A DNA stretch of 51,467 bases, from contig JAGWNK010000028.1 in assembly GCA_028871345.1 (NCBI GenBank), forward strand, positions 1-51,467. Reading direction: 5' to 3'. Below, in pieces: positions 18,420-27,015 of this stretch (positions within the stretch are counted from its first letter, which is position 1; each line of letters opens with the position of its first letter). The notes beneath the pieces were generated by a model. That model did not search any database and was not told the origin of the DNA. It saw nothing but the letters and a program-made list of their open reading frames with translations. The stretch comes from Alphaproteobacteria bacterium. Its GTDB lineage: Bacteria > Pseudomonadota > Alphaproteobacteria > Micropepsales > Micropepsaceae. The position numbers and the translations under genes were made by a program.

Positions 18420-18459
18420 AATACGATCAACCCAACACGTTAGACCCTGCATTGCGAAC

Positions 18460-18651
18460 TCACGGCTTTGACCGCATCAGGTAGACGATGGCGAAACCGC
18501 CCACGACCGCGCCCAGCACGGCGGCGTAGAAGAACGGCGCCGAGCGCTCGAGGTGCGGCCAGATCTGCACCGCCAGATAAAGCGCGGCGATCACCACCAC
18601 CCAATAGATGACGCCCGCCACCCAGAACCGCGAGTAGTCCGTCTTCGCCAT
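18460..18651 (-). CDS. Small two-helix membrane protein
   Basis: A 63-residue protein with two predicted transmembrane helices (about residues 10-30 and 38-58), beginning MAKTDYSRFWVAG and ending IVYLMRSKP. No family is recognised. It starts 8 bases after the stop of the alpha-2-macroglobulin gene and lies before pbpC on the same strand, so it is probably translated from the same mRNA and may be an accessory of that envelope pair (inference from position only). Confidence 0.7.
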   Translation of the reverse strand: MAKTDYSRFWVAGVIYWVVVIAALYLAVQIWPHLERSAPFFYAAVLGAVVGGFAIVYLMRSKP

Positions 18652-18659
18652 GTCGGCCT

Positions 18660-21600
18660 CTACGGTTTGATCGTCACCGTGCCCAGCGTGGTGCGGCCCA
18701 TCACGCCCGGCGCATACATGTCTTCCGCGACGCCTGCCGGCATGACGAAGGTTCCCACCGTGACGGCGCGGACCACATAAGCGACGTGGAACACGGGTTG
18801 GGGTTCCGCCTTCTTCTTGTCCTCCTCGCCGCGGTAGCGCGAGCCGATCGAGAACGCCGCCACGTAGCGGTCGTCGCGCTTGTCGGCCATGCTGAGGTCG
18901 GTCAGCGGATCGGTGACGTTGTAGGGCTTTGCCTCATCGCCCGTCAGCGTCTGCTCGATCTCGAGACCGGCCGGCAGCATGTCGATCACGCCGATCTGGC
19001 GGGCATAGTCGTTCGCCAGCCGCCCGGTCAGCTCGATCACGACACGGTCGTTCTGGTGGAGATTGCCGAGGTCCGCCGGCGACCCGCCCAGGGTCCAGGC
19101 CGATTTCGTCAGCCTGATGCCGGTGGCCACCGCCGGCAGCGGCGCCGACGGCGTACCCTGGACCGATGTCGTCCGCCACACCGTAGCGTCACCCTTGTTG
19201 GTGAGCGCGATGCCTCCATTGAGCGCGCCCCAGTCGGGCGACAGGCGCACCGCTCCGTTGCGCAATTGCGCCGGCTTGCCGTTGACCAGGATGTTGAGGC
19301 GCGTGCGCTGGCGCGTCAGCTCATAGGCGGCGCGCAGCATCCAGGCCTTCTCCTGCGTGGTCGTCCAGTTGAGCCGCATGTCGATGGCATCGCCCTTCGA
19401 CAGGAAGGCCGGGATCAGCTCCGCCTCGTTGCTCTCCGCCGCCAGGGCCGTCGCCGCAGAGATGTCGCGCAGCAGCGTGCCGTAATCGCCCACCGGATAG
19501 GTGTTGGGCTTGGCCTTGAAGATGATGTCGCGGGCCCGGTTGAAGGCGTAGGCCGTGCGCGAGCGGTCGCCCACCTCGGCCGCCGCCGCGCCGGTCAAGG
19601 CGGCCGCAATGGCCGTATTCCATTCCGGTCCGCGTGTGTCGCTGAAGTAGCGCAGATCGGAGATGTTCACCTGACCCGAGCGCGCCAGCAGATAGAAGGC
19701 GTAAGCGCGCGTGGCATCGTCGAAGGAGTTCGACGAGGCCGTACGCCTCAGCCAGGCGGAACCGCGGCGCAGCGCGTCATTGGGCACGACGTAGCCCTTG
19801 TCCTTCGCCTGCATCAGGAAGTCGAGCGCATAGGCGCTGATCCACGGATCGGCGTCGCTGCCCGGCCCCCACATGCCGAAGTTGCCGGCATAGTTCTGCA
19901 TGTCGAGCACGGCGTCGACAGCCTGCTGCTCGCGATCGCGCAAGGCCTTGTCGCGCGGCAAACCCGCCAGGTCCGCCATGTCGTTGAACACCAGGAGCGG
20001 CAAGGCGCGGCTGGTGGTCTGCTCGATACAGCCATAGGGATACTTGTCGAGCCACTTGAGCAGGCCGGGAACGTTGGCAAAACCGTGCGCGGCGGAGACG
20101 GTAAGGTCGACCGTCTGCGTGCCCGGCACGATGTCCGCGATCAGCGAATGGTTCGCCGTGTAGGTGGCGTTCGCCGCCAACGGCAGCGTCTCGTCGCGCG
20201 CGACATCGAACTGCGGGCTGCGCACCTGGATCGGCCAGGAGCGCGTCACCGCAAAGCCGGGCCCCGTGAGCTTGAGCGCCACATTGGCGACGCCAAGGCC
20301 CTTGCCGTCGATCTCGACGGGCACCAGCACGCGCTGTCCGGCGTTCAGGTGCTGGCGCACGACGGTTTGTGCGCCGCCGGCGAGGCCCAACGGTCCGCCG
20401 GTCGTGATCGTGGCGACATAATCGCCGGGCTTGCCTTCGACATTGTTGAGGTTGAGCGCGGCCAGCGCCTTGTCGCCCGGCGCCAGGAACAGCGGCAGGA
20501 CGATGTCGGCCACCACCGGATCGCGCACCGTCAGCGGACGATCGGCGCGGCCGAGCTTGTTGGCGCTCAACACCACGGCCATCAGGCGCAGCTCGCCGTT
20601 GAAGTCGGGAATGTTGACCGGCACGTTGACCATGCCGCCGGCCCCCACCTTCACGAGTCCGGAATAGAGCGAAACGGTCTTGACCGGAACGACGGCCAGC
20701 GAACGACCGCCGAAGGTGTCGCCGCCTTCGCGCATGGCGCCGACATCGCCCTTCTCCGCCTTGATGAGGCGGCCGTAATCGTCGCGCATTTCGACGCCGA
20801 GGCGCCGCTTGCCGTAATAATAGGAGACGGGATCAGGCGACTTGTAGTCGGTGAGTTGCAGGATGCCCTCGTCCACCGCCGCCAAGGTCAGCCAGGCGTC
20901 CTCACCCGACGACAGACCCTTGACCTGGATCGGCAGATTGATGCGTTGGCGCGGCAGCACCTTCTTCGGCCCGCCGATCAGCGGAATCAGCGTACGCGGT
21001 GCGTTGTCGATGCCGAGCCAGGCGAGACCGATCGAACGCACGGGCTCGTGCCCGGTCGCCTGATCGAGCGGGCGATAGTCGGTGACCAGCACATAGGCGC
21101 CAGCGCCCCAATCGGCCGACACTGGAACGTCGACGGTCGCGCCGCCGGCGGGAGCGTCGATCACCTTCGACGAAAACACCTTGTCGCCGGCCACAACGAC
21201 TAGCGCCTTGCCGTCGGCGGTGGGCTTGATGCGCACATGCGCCGTATCGCCGATCCGGTAGCTCGGCCGGTCGGCCGCGACCGGGATGCGGTCAGGCCGG
21301 TCACCGGCGCTCGACGCCGCCCAGCCGGAATAGAAGCGGTAGGACGTCGAGGCCTGCGACCGCGGGTCGGTCAGGGTCAGGCGGTAGGTGCCCCATGGCA
21401 TGGATTGCGCCAGCTTCACGGACGCGCCCGCGCCTATCGACATGGTGCCGGAGGTGATGAGGCGGTCGCGCGTCATCGACTTGTATTTCCAGCCGCCGTT
21501 GTCCTGGTACCATTGATAGGTCGTGTCCTCGCGTACCCAGGAATAGGTGACGCCATTGAGCGCGATGCGCTTGCCGCTGGGATCGAGCGCGACGGCCTCG

Positions 21601-23558
21601 AAGCCCGCGCGCTGGCCTTCGGCCACGGACATGCCGTCGAAATCCGCACGGATGCCGATCAGAACCTTCTGGTTCTGCACCGGAATCTCCACGGTCTTCG
21701 CCGTGGCGCGGCCGCCGGGCTCGTGGATCGCCACGCGCACGTTGGCGCGCAGCGGCAGCGTCGTGTCGGCAAGATCGCCGACAGTGCCCGTGGCCTCGGT
21801 CGAGCCGGCGGCATCGGTCGGCGGCACGCTCATCTGCACGTCGACGGACGAAAACGTGTCGTCGACCCGGCCAAACTGCCAGCCCTTATAGGCGTCGAAC
21901 GGCGTCGGATCGGCGCTGATGCGCGCCTCGGCCTCGCCGGTGAGGCCGCTGGCCGGAGCCCCGTAAAGGAAGCGCGCGTCGGCGCGGACCTTGATATCGC
22001 CGCCGGGAGCGACCGACTTGGTCTCGACCGTCAAGGCCACCTTCAGTTTCTGCGGCACGAAATCCTGCACGTCGAACTGGACGCGACCCACCGGATCGGC
22101 GTCCTTGGAGGTGTCGACATAGGCCGCGATCTGCCAGCGGCCGTGCGGCGCGCTCGACGACAGAGGCAGCGTCCACGACGCGGCGCCCGCCTGCAGGGAA
22201 TTGCCGGGAATGGTGGTGCGGCCGACTTCCAGGCCGTCGGGACGGGTGGCGACGAGAGTCAGCGGAGCGCTGGCGGCGGCGCCGATACGGTCGCGCAGCA
22301 TGGCGGTGAGGTAGACGACCTCGCCGGGGCGGTAGACGCCGCGTTCGGTGTAGAGAAATGCATCGAGCGGACCTGGCACATTGCGCCCGCCGACGCCGCG
22401 ATCGGTGAGATCAAAGCTGCCGCGGCGCAGGTCGATGAAGCTGAAGTCCTTGTCAGAGCCGTAGGCCATGACGACGACGGGCTCGTCGCCGCCCTTGGCG
22501 CGCATCAGGCCGGCGTCGAAATCGGCGCGACCGCTGGAATCCGTGGTTGTCGTGCCCACTTCATTGTTGTCGCGCGCCACGAGGGAGAGCTTCACGCCCG
22601 ACAGCGGTTTCGCGGAGGCATAAGAGCGGACGAACACCGTGAGGCCGCCGGCACCGCTGAACGTGGTCAGCGCCATGTCGGAATCGACAACCCACTGCAC
22701 CGCCATCTCGCCGGATTCGTAGTCTTCATCTTCGGACGTCGACTTCTTGTTCGCGTCGGAGGCGATCAGGACATAGGCGCCTGGTTTGCGGTTCTTGAGC
22801 AGGTCGTGGATCGGGATCAGCGTCACGACGGTGTCGTTCTTGACGTTGTTGACGTCCATCGTGCCCGACCAGACGAGCGAACCCTGGCTGTCTTCGATCT
22901 GCTTGGCATCCCAGGAATAGAGCGTGGACTCGTCGACGGTGCCGGTTTCGATCTGCGACAGCAGCCGGTCGCCGACGCGGATGAGCTTCACCTTGAGCTT
23001 CGAGATGTTGACCGTCGTGACGGGAACGCCCTGGGTATTGTCGCGCGGCAGGATGATGCCGCCCGAGAACTGCACGATCGAGGGCTTGTCGCGCAGCTCG
23101 ACCGGAACCGTCTCATCCTCGGGCAGCTTGTCGCCGCTCGCCGACGGCAATCCGGCCTTCAGCGTGACGTTGTAGGTCTTGTCGAAATCCAGTCCCGACA
23201 GGCAGAGGCGTTGATCGACCACGCGCACCGCGACGCGCACGTTCGGATCGATGGCGAAGTAATCGGCGTAGTGCGTCCTGCCGGAAGCATCGAGATCGCG
23301 CGTGAAGACGAGGCAGGCCGCGGCCTGCGGCTTCGTCGTGTCGATGTCGAGACGATGGAAGGCGAACTCCGCAGCCGCTTGCGCCTTGGACGGCGCCAGC
23401 CCCGTCGTGACCGATGAGAACCCGTTGGCGAGCCGCTCAAAGAATCCGTGGCTTCCGGTCTGCCGACCTCCCAGCACGTAGAGCGTGACGACCACCGCCA
23501 GCACGATCGCGGCGAGCGCACCGCCGCCGATCAGAATCCATCTGCGGTATTCCCCCAT
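18660..23558 (-). CDS. Bacterial alpha-2-macroglobulin family protein with thioester
   Basis: A 1632-residue envelope protein of the YfhM type, a periplasmic protease trap that covalently captures attacking proteases. It has an N-terminal membrane anchor (RRWILIGGGALAAIVLAVVV) without a lipobox Cys, then macroglobulin-like beta domains: ERGVYRPGEVVYLTAMLRD marks the MG3/MG4 region and AWLTLAAVDEGILQLTDY the alpha-2-macroglobulin domain. The thioester motif GCIEQ is intact at Cys1177 (in KYPYGCIEQTTSR), followed by the helical thioester domain. The ATG at 23558 has GGGGGA upstream; a TTG four codons earlier is possible. Followed by the small membrane gene and pbpC. Confidence 0.95.
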   Translation of the reverse strand: MGEYRRWILIGGGALAAIVLAVVVTLYVLGGRQTGSHGFFERLANGFSSVTTGLAPSKAQAAAEFAFHRLDIDTTKPQAAACLVFTRDLDASGRTHYADYFAIDPNVRVAVRVVDQRLCLSGLDFDKTYNVTLKAGLPSASGDKLPEDETVPVELRDKPSIVQFSGGIILPRDNTQGVPVTTVNISKLKVKLIRVGDRLLSQIETGTVDESTLYSWDAKQIEDSQGSLVWSGTMDVNNVKNDTVVTLIPIHDLLKNRKPGAYVLIASDANKKSTSEDEDYESGEMAVQWVVDSDMALTTFSGAGGLTVFVRSYASAKPLSGVKLSLVARDNNEVGTTTTDSSGRADFDAGLMRAKGGDEPVVVMAYGSDKDFSFIDLRRGSFDLTDRGVGGRNVPGPLDAFLYTERGVYRPGEVVYLTAMLRDRIGAAASAPLTLVATRPDGLEVGRTTIPGNSLQAGAASWTLPLSSSAPHGRWQIAAYVDTSKDADPVGRVQFDVQDFVPQKLKVALTVETKSVAPGGDIKVRADARFLYGAPASGLTGEAEARISADPTPFDAYKGWQFGRVDDTFSSVDVQMSVPPTDAAGSTEATGTVGDLADTTLPLRANVRVAIHEPGGRATAKTVEIPVQNQKVLIGIRADFDGMSVAEGQRAGFEAVALDPSGKRIALNGVTYSWVREDTTYQWYQDNGGWKYKSMTRDRLITSGTMSIGAGASVKLAQSMPWGTYRLTLTDPRSQASTSYRFYSGWAASSAGDRPDRIPVAADRPSYRIGDTAHVRIKPTADGKALVVVAGDKVFSSKVIDAPAGGATVDVPVSADWGAGAYVLVTDYRPLDQATGHEPVRSIGLAWLGIDNAPRTLIPLIGGPKKVLPRQRINLPIQVKGLSSGEDAWLTLAAVDEGILQLTDYKSPDPVSYYYGKRRLGVEMRDDYGRLIKAEKGDVGAMREGGDTFGGRSLAVVPVKTVSLYSGLVKVGAGGMVNVPVNIPDFNGELRLMAVVLSANKLGRADRPLTVRDPVVADIVLPLFLAPGDKALAALNLNNVEGKPGDYVATITTGGPLGLAGGAQTVVRQHLNAGQRVLVPVEIDGKGLGVANVALKLTGPGFAVTRSWPIQVRSPQFDVARDETLPLAANATYTANHSLIADIVPGTQTVDLTVSAAHGFANVPGLLKWLDKYPYGCIEQTTSRALPLLVFNDMADLAGLPRDKALRDREQQAVDAVLDMQNYAGNFGMWGPGSDADPWISAYALDFLMQAKDKGYVVPNDALRRGSAWLRRTASSNSFDDATRAYAFYLLARSGQVNISDLRYFSDTRGPEWNTAIAAALTGAAAAEVGDRSRTAYAFNRARDIIFKAKPNTYPVGDYGTLLRDISAATALAAESNEAELIPAFLSKGDAIDMRLNWTTTQEKAWMLRAAYELTRQRTRLNILVNGKPAQLRNGAVRLSPDWGALNGGIALTNKGDATVWRTTSVQGTPSAPLPAVATGIRLTKSAWTLGGSPADLGNLHQNDRVVIELTGRLANDYARQIGVIDMLPAGLEIEQTLTGDEAKPYNVTDPLTDLSMADKRDDRYVAAFSIGSRYRGEEDKKKAEPQPVFHVAYVVRAVTVGTFVMPAGVAEDMYAPGVMGRTTLGTVTIKP

Positions 23559-23703
23559 ATCGTCCCCCAAGACAGCCCGGTTTCGACTCTACTGCCGCCG
23601 GCACAGCACGGCAATTCACATAGGGTCCTGCCGAATCATGGCGGGTCCGTGACCGGCAAGGCGGCGCCAAAACTATTTTGATGCTGCGGTGCGTGACGCT
23701 CTT

Positions 23704-23726
23704 CGCCCTCCCTTGAAGGAGGGGCG
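23704..23726 (-). repeat. GC-rich inverted repeat after the metallophosphatase gene
   Basis: A C-rich arm (CGCCCTCCC), TTGA and a G-rich arm (AGGAGGGGCG) make an imperfect hairpin 4 bases after the stop of the minus-strand phosphatase gene. It may terminate that transcript. It resembles the element at 18399. Confidence 0.5.
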
Positions 23727-23729
23727 GGG

Positions 23730-25235
23730 CTAATTCTTGCCCGGGCAGTCGAGACGTCCGGCGGCGAAGCTGCACTGCCGCTCGATCCGTCCGTGCACGT
23801 CGTGGACGTCGATCGTCCAGCCCTGGTCGGTCCTGGTCATCAGCAGGAAGCCGAAGCCGCCGATGGACAAGCCGTCAGTAACACCGACATGCGAGTCGCC
23901 CTGGAAGATGGCGCCTTTCAGGTTCTCAGGCGTCTCGTCCAGCAGGTCGCCGCCGAAACCGGCAATGAGTTGCGGCGGCACATGATCGCTCGAGCGGTAG
24001 TTGATGGCCTCGAAGGTGTGGATGTGGCCGGAGACGAGCAGCGTAACCGGCGACGGGATGCCGTCGGAAACCGCGGCTGCCAAGGTCTTGTTGCCGCCGA
24101 CGGGTACGCCGAGGGGACCGGAGATGGCGCCCCAGATCGGCCGGTGCATCAGAAGCCAGGTCGGCGACGGCTGATTGGCGAGCGTTGCGAATTCGTCGCG
24201 ATAGACCGGAACGAGGTCCGGGACGACGTCCATCTCCGGCGCGTCGGCGTCGTCCATCACCACCAGGTTCAGGCCCGCAAGTGGCACGGAATAAGGAGTG
24301 AGGTGGGGGATACAGGGCGCGCCGGGGTCATACGGCAAAGGTCCCAGCAGACGGAGCCAGCCAGAGCCGGAGCGGCGGCAATCCTCATGGTTGCCGCGCA
24401 CGATCACCCAGGGCGCTGCGGCCAGCAACGGCTTGGCGGGTGTGAAGAAATCAGCGTCCCAGGTCGGCCAATTGTCGCCCCAAGGCGTGCCCGTACAGCC
24501 GGCGAAGGCCGGCGGACAGGCGTTTTCGCGGTAGAGGTAGTCGCCGACGTGGATGACGAGGTCGGGCCTCAGTCGGGCGGCTTCGGCGGCGATCTGCGGG
24601 AAAGGCCACTTGGCGGGATCGCTGCAGTCCTGCAGCTCCTTGCCCTTGATCCGGCAGCCCGTGTCGCCCAGGACCAGGATGCGCCGGGGGTCCGAGACAG
24701 GGAGCGGGACGGGAACAACATGGAATTTGCGTTTGTCTTGAACAGCGGCTGCCCAATCGAGCCACGCTTCGTGGCCCGCCTCTGGCCCCGGCATCGCGAC
24801 GCCATATTCGGACAGTCCCCATGCCTGCCAAGCTTGCGGGGAGGCACCAATTTCGGGAGGCCGCGTATGAAAGATCGGAAAAGCCAGTGCCGCCTGTTGT
24901 GTGCCGGCGGGTATCAACGCCGTACATAATACCTTGAACTGCGCATCGGCGGCCGCGCGCCGCTGCATCGAGCCTTCGCGCAAATCGAAATAAACGGCCG
25001 GACAAACGCTTCCATCGACCACCGCGCGAATCTCTAACTCGCCGTGGGGCGCGTATTGGACCCATGAGGCGCGGAGTGTTCCGTCTTCTGCGAGCGACGT
25101 TGCTGCGAGCGTCTCGACGGTCACCACCGCGTCCGATACAGGATGCGCGTGCGTATGCTTGTGCGCCGCGGCGATGGCGGGAACGGCCAGGCAAACGGAC
25201 ACGAGAAGCGGCAGAAGGGGGCGGCGAGTCGGCAT
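23730..25235 (-). CDS. Secreted metallophosphoesterase, purple acid phosphatase-like
   Basis: A 501-residue exported phosphoesterase. A signal peptide (MPTRRPLLPLLVSVCLAVPAIAAA) is followed by a His-rich stretch (HKHTHAH), an N-terminal beta domain and a calcineurin-like domain. Metal ligands are visible in order: LVLGDTGC, VIHVGDYLYRENAC, VRGNHEDC, LLMHRP and SGHIHTFE. Family members hydrolyse phosphate mono- or diesters; the substrate is unknown. The start is set at the signal peptide rather than 23 codons upstream. It stands alone, with its 5' end facing the TetR gene. Confidence 0.9.
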   Translation of the reverse strand: MPTRRPLLPLLVSVCLAVPAIAAAHKHTHAHPVSDAVVTVETLAATSLAEDGTLRASWVQYAPHGELEIRAVVDGSVCPAVYFDLREGSMQRRAAADAQFKVLCTALIPAGTQQAALAFPIFHTRPPEIGASPQAWQAWGLSEYGVAMPGPEAGHEAWLDWAAAVQDKRKFHVVPVPLPVSDPRRILVLGDTGCRIKGKELQDCSDPAKWPFPQIAAEAARLRPDLVIHVGDYLYRENACPPAFAGCTGTPWGDNWPTWDADFFTPAKPLLAAAPWVIVRGNHEDCRRSGSGWLRLLGPLPYDPGAPCIPHLTPYSVPLAGLNLVVMDDADAPEMDVVPDLVPVYRDEFATLANQPSPTWLLMHRPIWGAISGPLGVPVGGNKTLAAAVSDGIPSPVTLLVSGHIHTFEAINYRSSDHVPPQLIAGFGGDLLDETPENLKGAIFQGDSHVGVTDGLSIGGFGFLLMTRTDQGWTIDVHDVHGRIERQCSFAAGRLDCPGKN

Positions 25236-25314
25236 GGTGCCAGTATGCCCGGCCGATCGCGACACCGCGATGATCCCGGATTTGGTCCCGCCTCTCAGTC
25301 GCATCGAAATTATA

Positions 25315-25340
25315 CTTACTTTGTAAATTTATGTTGTAAG
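25315..25340. promoter_or_regulatory. AT-rich inverted repeat, possible TetR operator
   Basis: CTTAC-N16-GTAAG in an AT-rich island in the intergenic region before the TetR gene (ATG 32 bases downstream). Short arms with a wide spacer in front of a tetR gene often mark an autoregulatory operator; the assignment is inference. Confidence 0.4.
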
Positions 25341-25371
25341 ATATCTGGGTGCTGCCACCGGAGTCAGACCC

Positions 25372-25995
25372 ATGCCAAAGGTCTTGAGTGAGAGTGACGT
25401 CACGGATTTCCGCGACCGGGCCTGCGAAGCCGCCACCCGGCTGTTTGCGGAGAAAGGCGCCGACGGCGTGACCATGCGCGAGCTGGCCTCCGCGCTGGGG
25501 GTCAGCGCCATGACCCCCTATCGCTATTTCAGGGACAAAGACGAAATCCTGGCCGCCGTGCGCGCGCGGGCCTTCAACCGCTTCGCCGAGTGCCTCGAAC
25601 GGGCATGGAGCGGACCGGGCGATGTTTTCCAACGCGCCATGGCCAAACGCGATGCCTATGTGCGCTTCGCCCTCGATCATCCGGCCTCCTACAAGCTAAT
25701 GTTCGACTTGTCGCAGCCCACGGCCGCCAACCATCCCGAACTCATGCAGGCGGCCGAACGGGCGAAGGTCCAGATGTCCAACCACATACGCGAATTGGTT
25801 GATCTGGGGCTGGTTTCGGGCGACCCGGAGCTGATCGGCCACGCCTTCTGGGCTTTGCTGCACGGCGCGGTGACTTTGCATCTCGCCAACCAGCTTTCGG
25901 CACCGTACAAGCCGGGAACGCAATATGGTATCGAGCGCATCGTTGCCGAGGCCACGCAGGCCTTGGGCGAGGGATTTCGGGCCAGGACCAACTGA
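25372..25995 (+). CDS. TetR-family transcriptional regulator
   Basis: A 207-residue repressor-type protein. The N-terminal helix-turn-helix (about residues 10-60) reads ATRLFAEKGADGVTMRELASALGVSAMTPYRYFRDKDEIL in overlapping parts, a textbook TetR DNA-binding domain. The C-terminal ligand domain resembles the WHG/TetR_C subgroup (ALDHPASYKLMFDL). The ligand is unknown. The pfkB-type gene starts 7 bases after its stop, so the regulator and the sugar-kinase/dehydrogenase pair probably form one unit that it controls. Confidence 0.92.
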   Translation: MPKVLSESDVTDFRDRACEAATRLFAEKGADGVTMRELASALGVSAMTPYRYFRDKDEILAAVRARAFNRFAECLERAWSGPGDVFQRAMAKRDAYVRFALDHPASYKLMFDLSQPTAANHPELMQAAERAKVQMSNHIRELVDLGLVSGDPELIGHAFWALLHGAVTLHLANQLSAPYKPGTQYGIERIVAEATQALGEGFRARTN

Positions 25996-26002
25996 GAGAG
26001 CA

Positions 26003-26950
26003 ATGAAGACCGAGCATATCGTCACCCTGACCATGAATCCGGCGATCGATATCAGCGTCTCCGTCAAGCAGATGATGACGGACCACAAGATCCGCTGCCT
26101 GAAGACCCGCCGCGATCCCGGCGGCGGCGGCATCAATGTGGCGCGCGTCCTCAAGCGCTTCGGCGCCGATCCGCTGGCGATCTTCCCGATGGGCGGACCT
26201 TCCGGCCACATGCTGGAGCGCCTGGTCGCCGCCGAGGAGGTACGCCACCAATCTTTCATGATCTCGCGCGACTGCCGCGCCAACTTCACCGCCAACGAAA
26301 TCGACACCAAGCAACAGTACCGCTTCGTGATGCCTGGCCCGACACTGGGCGAGGAAGAATGGACCGCGGGCCTCGGCCTGATGACCGCCGCCGCCTCCAG
26401 CGGCTACGCGGTGGCCAGCGGCTCGCTGCCGCGCGGCGCTCCGCAGGACTTCTACGCCCGCCTGTCGCGGAACCTGCGCGTCTCGGGCGGCGCGCGCCTG
26501 GTGCTCGACACGTCGGGACCGCCGCTCAAGCATGCCCTCGATATCGGCGGCGTCTATCTGGTGAAGCCGAGCCTCAGCGAATTCACCGACCTGCTTGGCG
26601 AAGGCACGCCCGATCACGCCAAGTGCCTGGCTGCCGGCAGGAATCTCGTCATCAACGGCAAGGCGGAGATCGTGGCGCTGACGATGGGACCGGAAGGCGG
26701 CATGCTGATCTCGCGCGACCAGTCGCTCTACGCCAAGCCCCCGCCCGTGACGGTACGCGGCACTGTGGGCGCAGGCGACAGTTTCCTGGCGCTCCTCGTC
26801 CTGTCGCTGGCCAACCGGCACAGCCTTGAAGACGCTTTCCGCCAGGCGATTGCCGCCGGCTGCGCGGCGCTGCTGTCGCCAGGGACGGGCCTGTGTTCTC
26901 CGGACGTGGTGGCGCAACTGGCGCCGCAGGTCGAGGTCCAGACGCTCTGA
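26003..26950 (+). CDS. PfkB-family sugar kinase (6-phosphofructokinase II / 1-phosphofructokinase type)
   Basis: A 315-residue ribokinase-fold kinase. The N-terminal TLTMNPAIDISVSV and DPGGGGINVARVLKRFG match the PfkB/FruK subgroup that phosphorylates fructose 6-phosphate, fructose 1-phosphate or tagatose 6-phosphate. The catalytic Asp259 lies in GTVGAGDSFLA, the PfkB signature 2. Which phosphosugar is used cannot be decided here. GAGAGAG precedes the ATG. It is followed by the aldehyde dehydrogenase after 65 bases on the same strand. Confidence 0.9.
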   Translation: MKTEHIVTLTMNPAIDISVSVKQMMTDHKIRCLKTRRDPGGGGINVARVLKRFGADPLAIFPMGGPSGHMLERLVAAEEVRHQSFMISRDCRANFTANEIDTKQQYRFVMPGPTLGEEEWTAGLGLMTAAASSGYAVASGSLPRGAPQDFYARLSRNLRVSGGARLVLDTSGPPLKHALDIGGVYLVKPSLSEFTDLLGEGTPDHAKCLAAGRNLVINGKAEIVALTMGPEGGMLISRDQSLYAKPPPVTVRGTVGAGDSFLALLVLSLANRHSLEDAFRQAIAAGCAALLSPGTGLCSPDVVAQLAPQVEVQTL

Positions 26951-27015
26951 GGCGCGATCGGAACGGGGCCGCGTGCGGAGCGTTGGCGAAACGTGACGTG
27001 CGGAGGCTTGCGGCC

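Noticed and set aside
18786..23417. Two very long plus-strand open frames (805 and 726 codons) opposite the alpha-2-macroglobulin gene
   Set aside because: They are Arg/His/Ala/Gly-rich without domain features, while the opposite strand encodes a continuous family member. Long antisense frames are expected at high GC.
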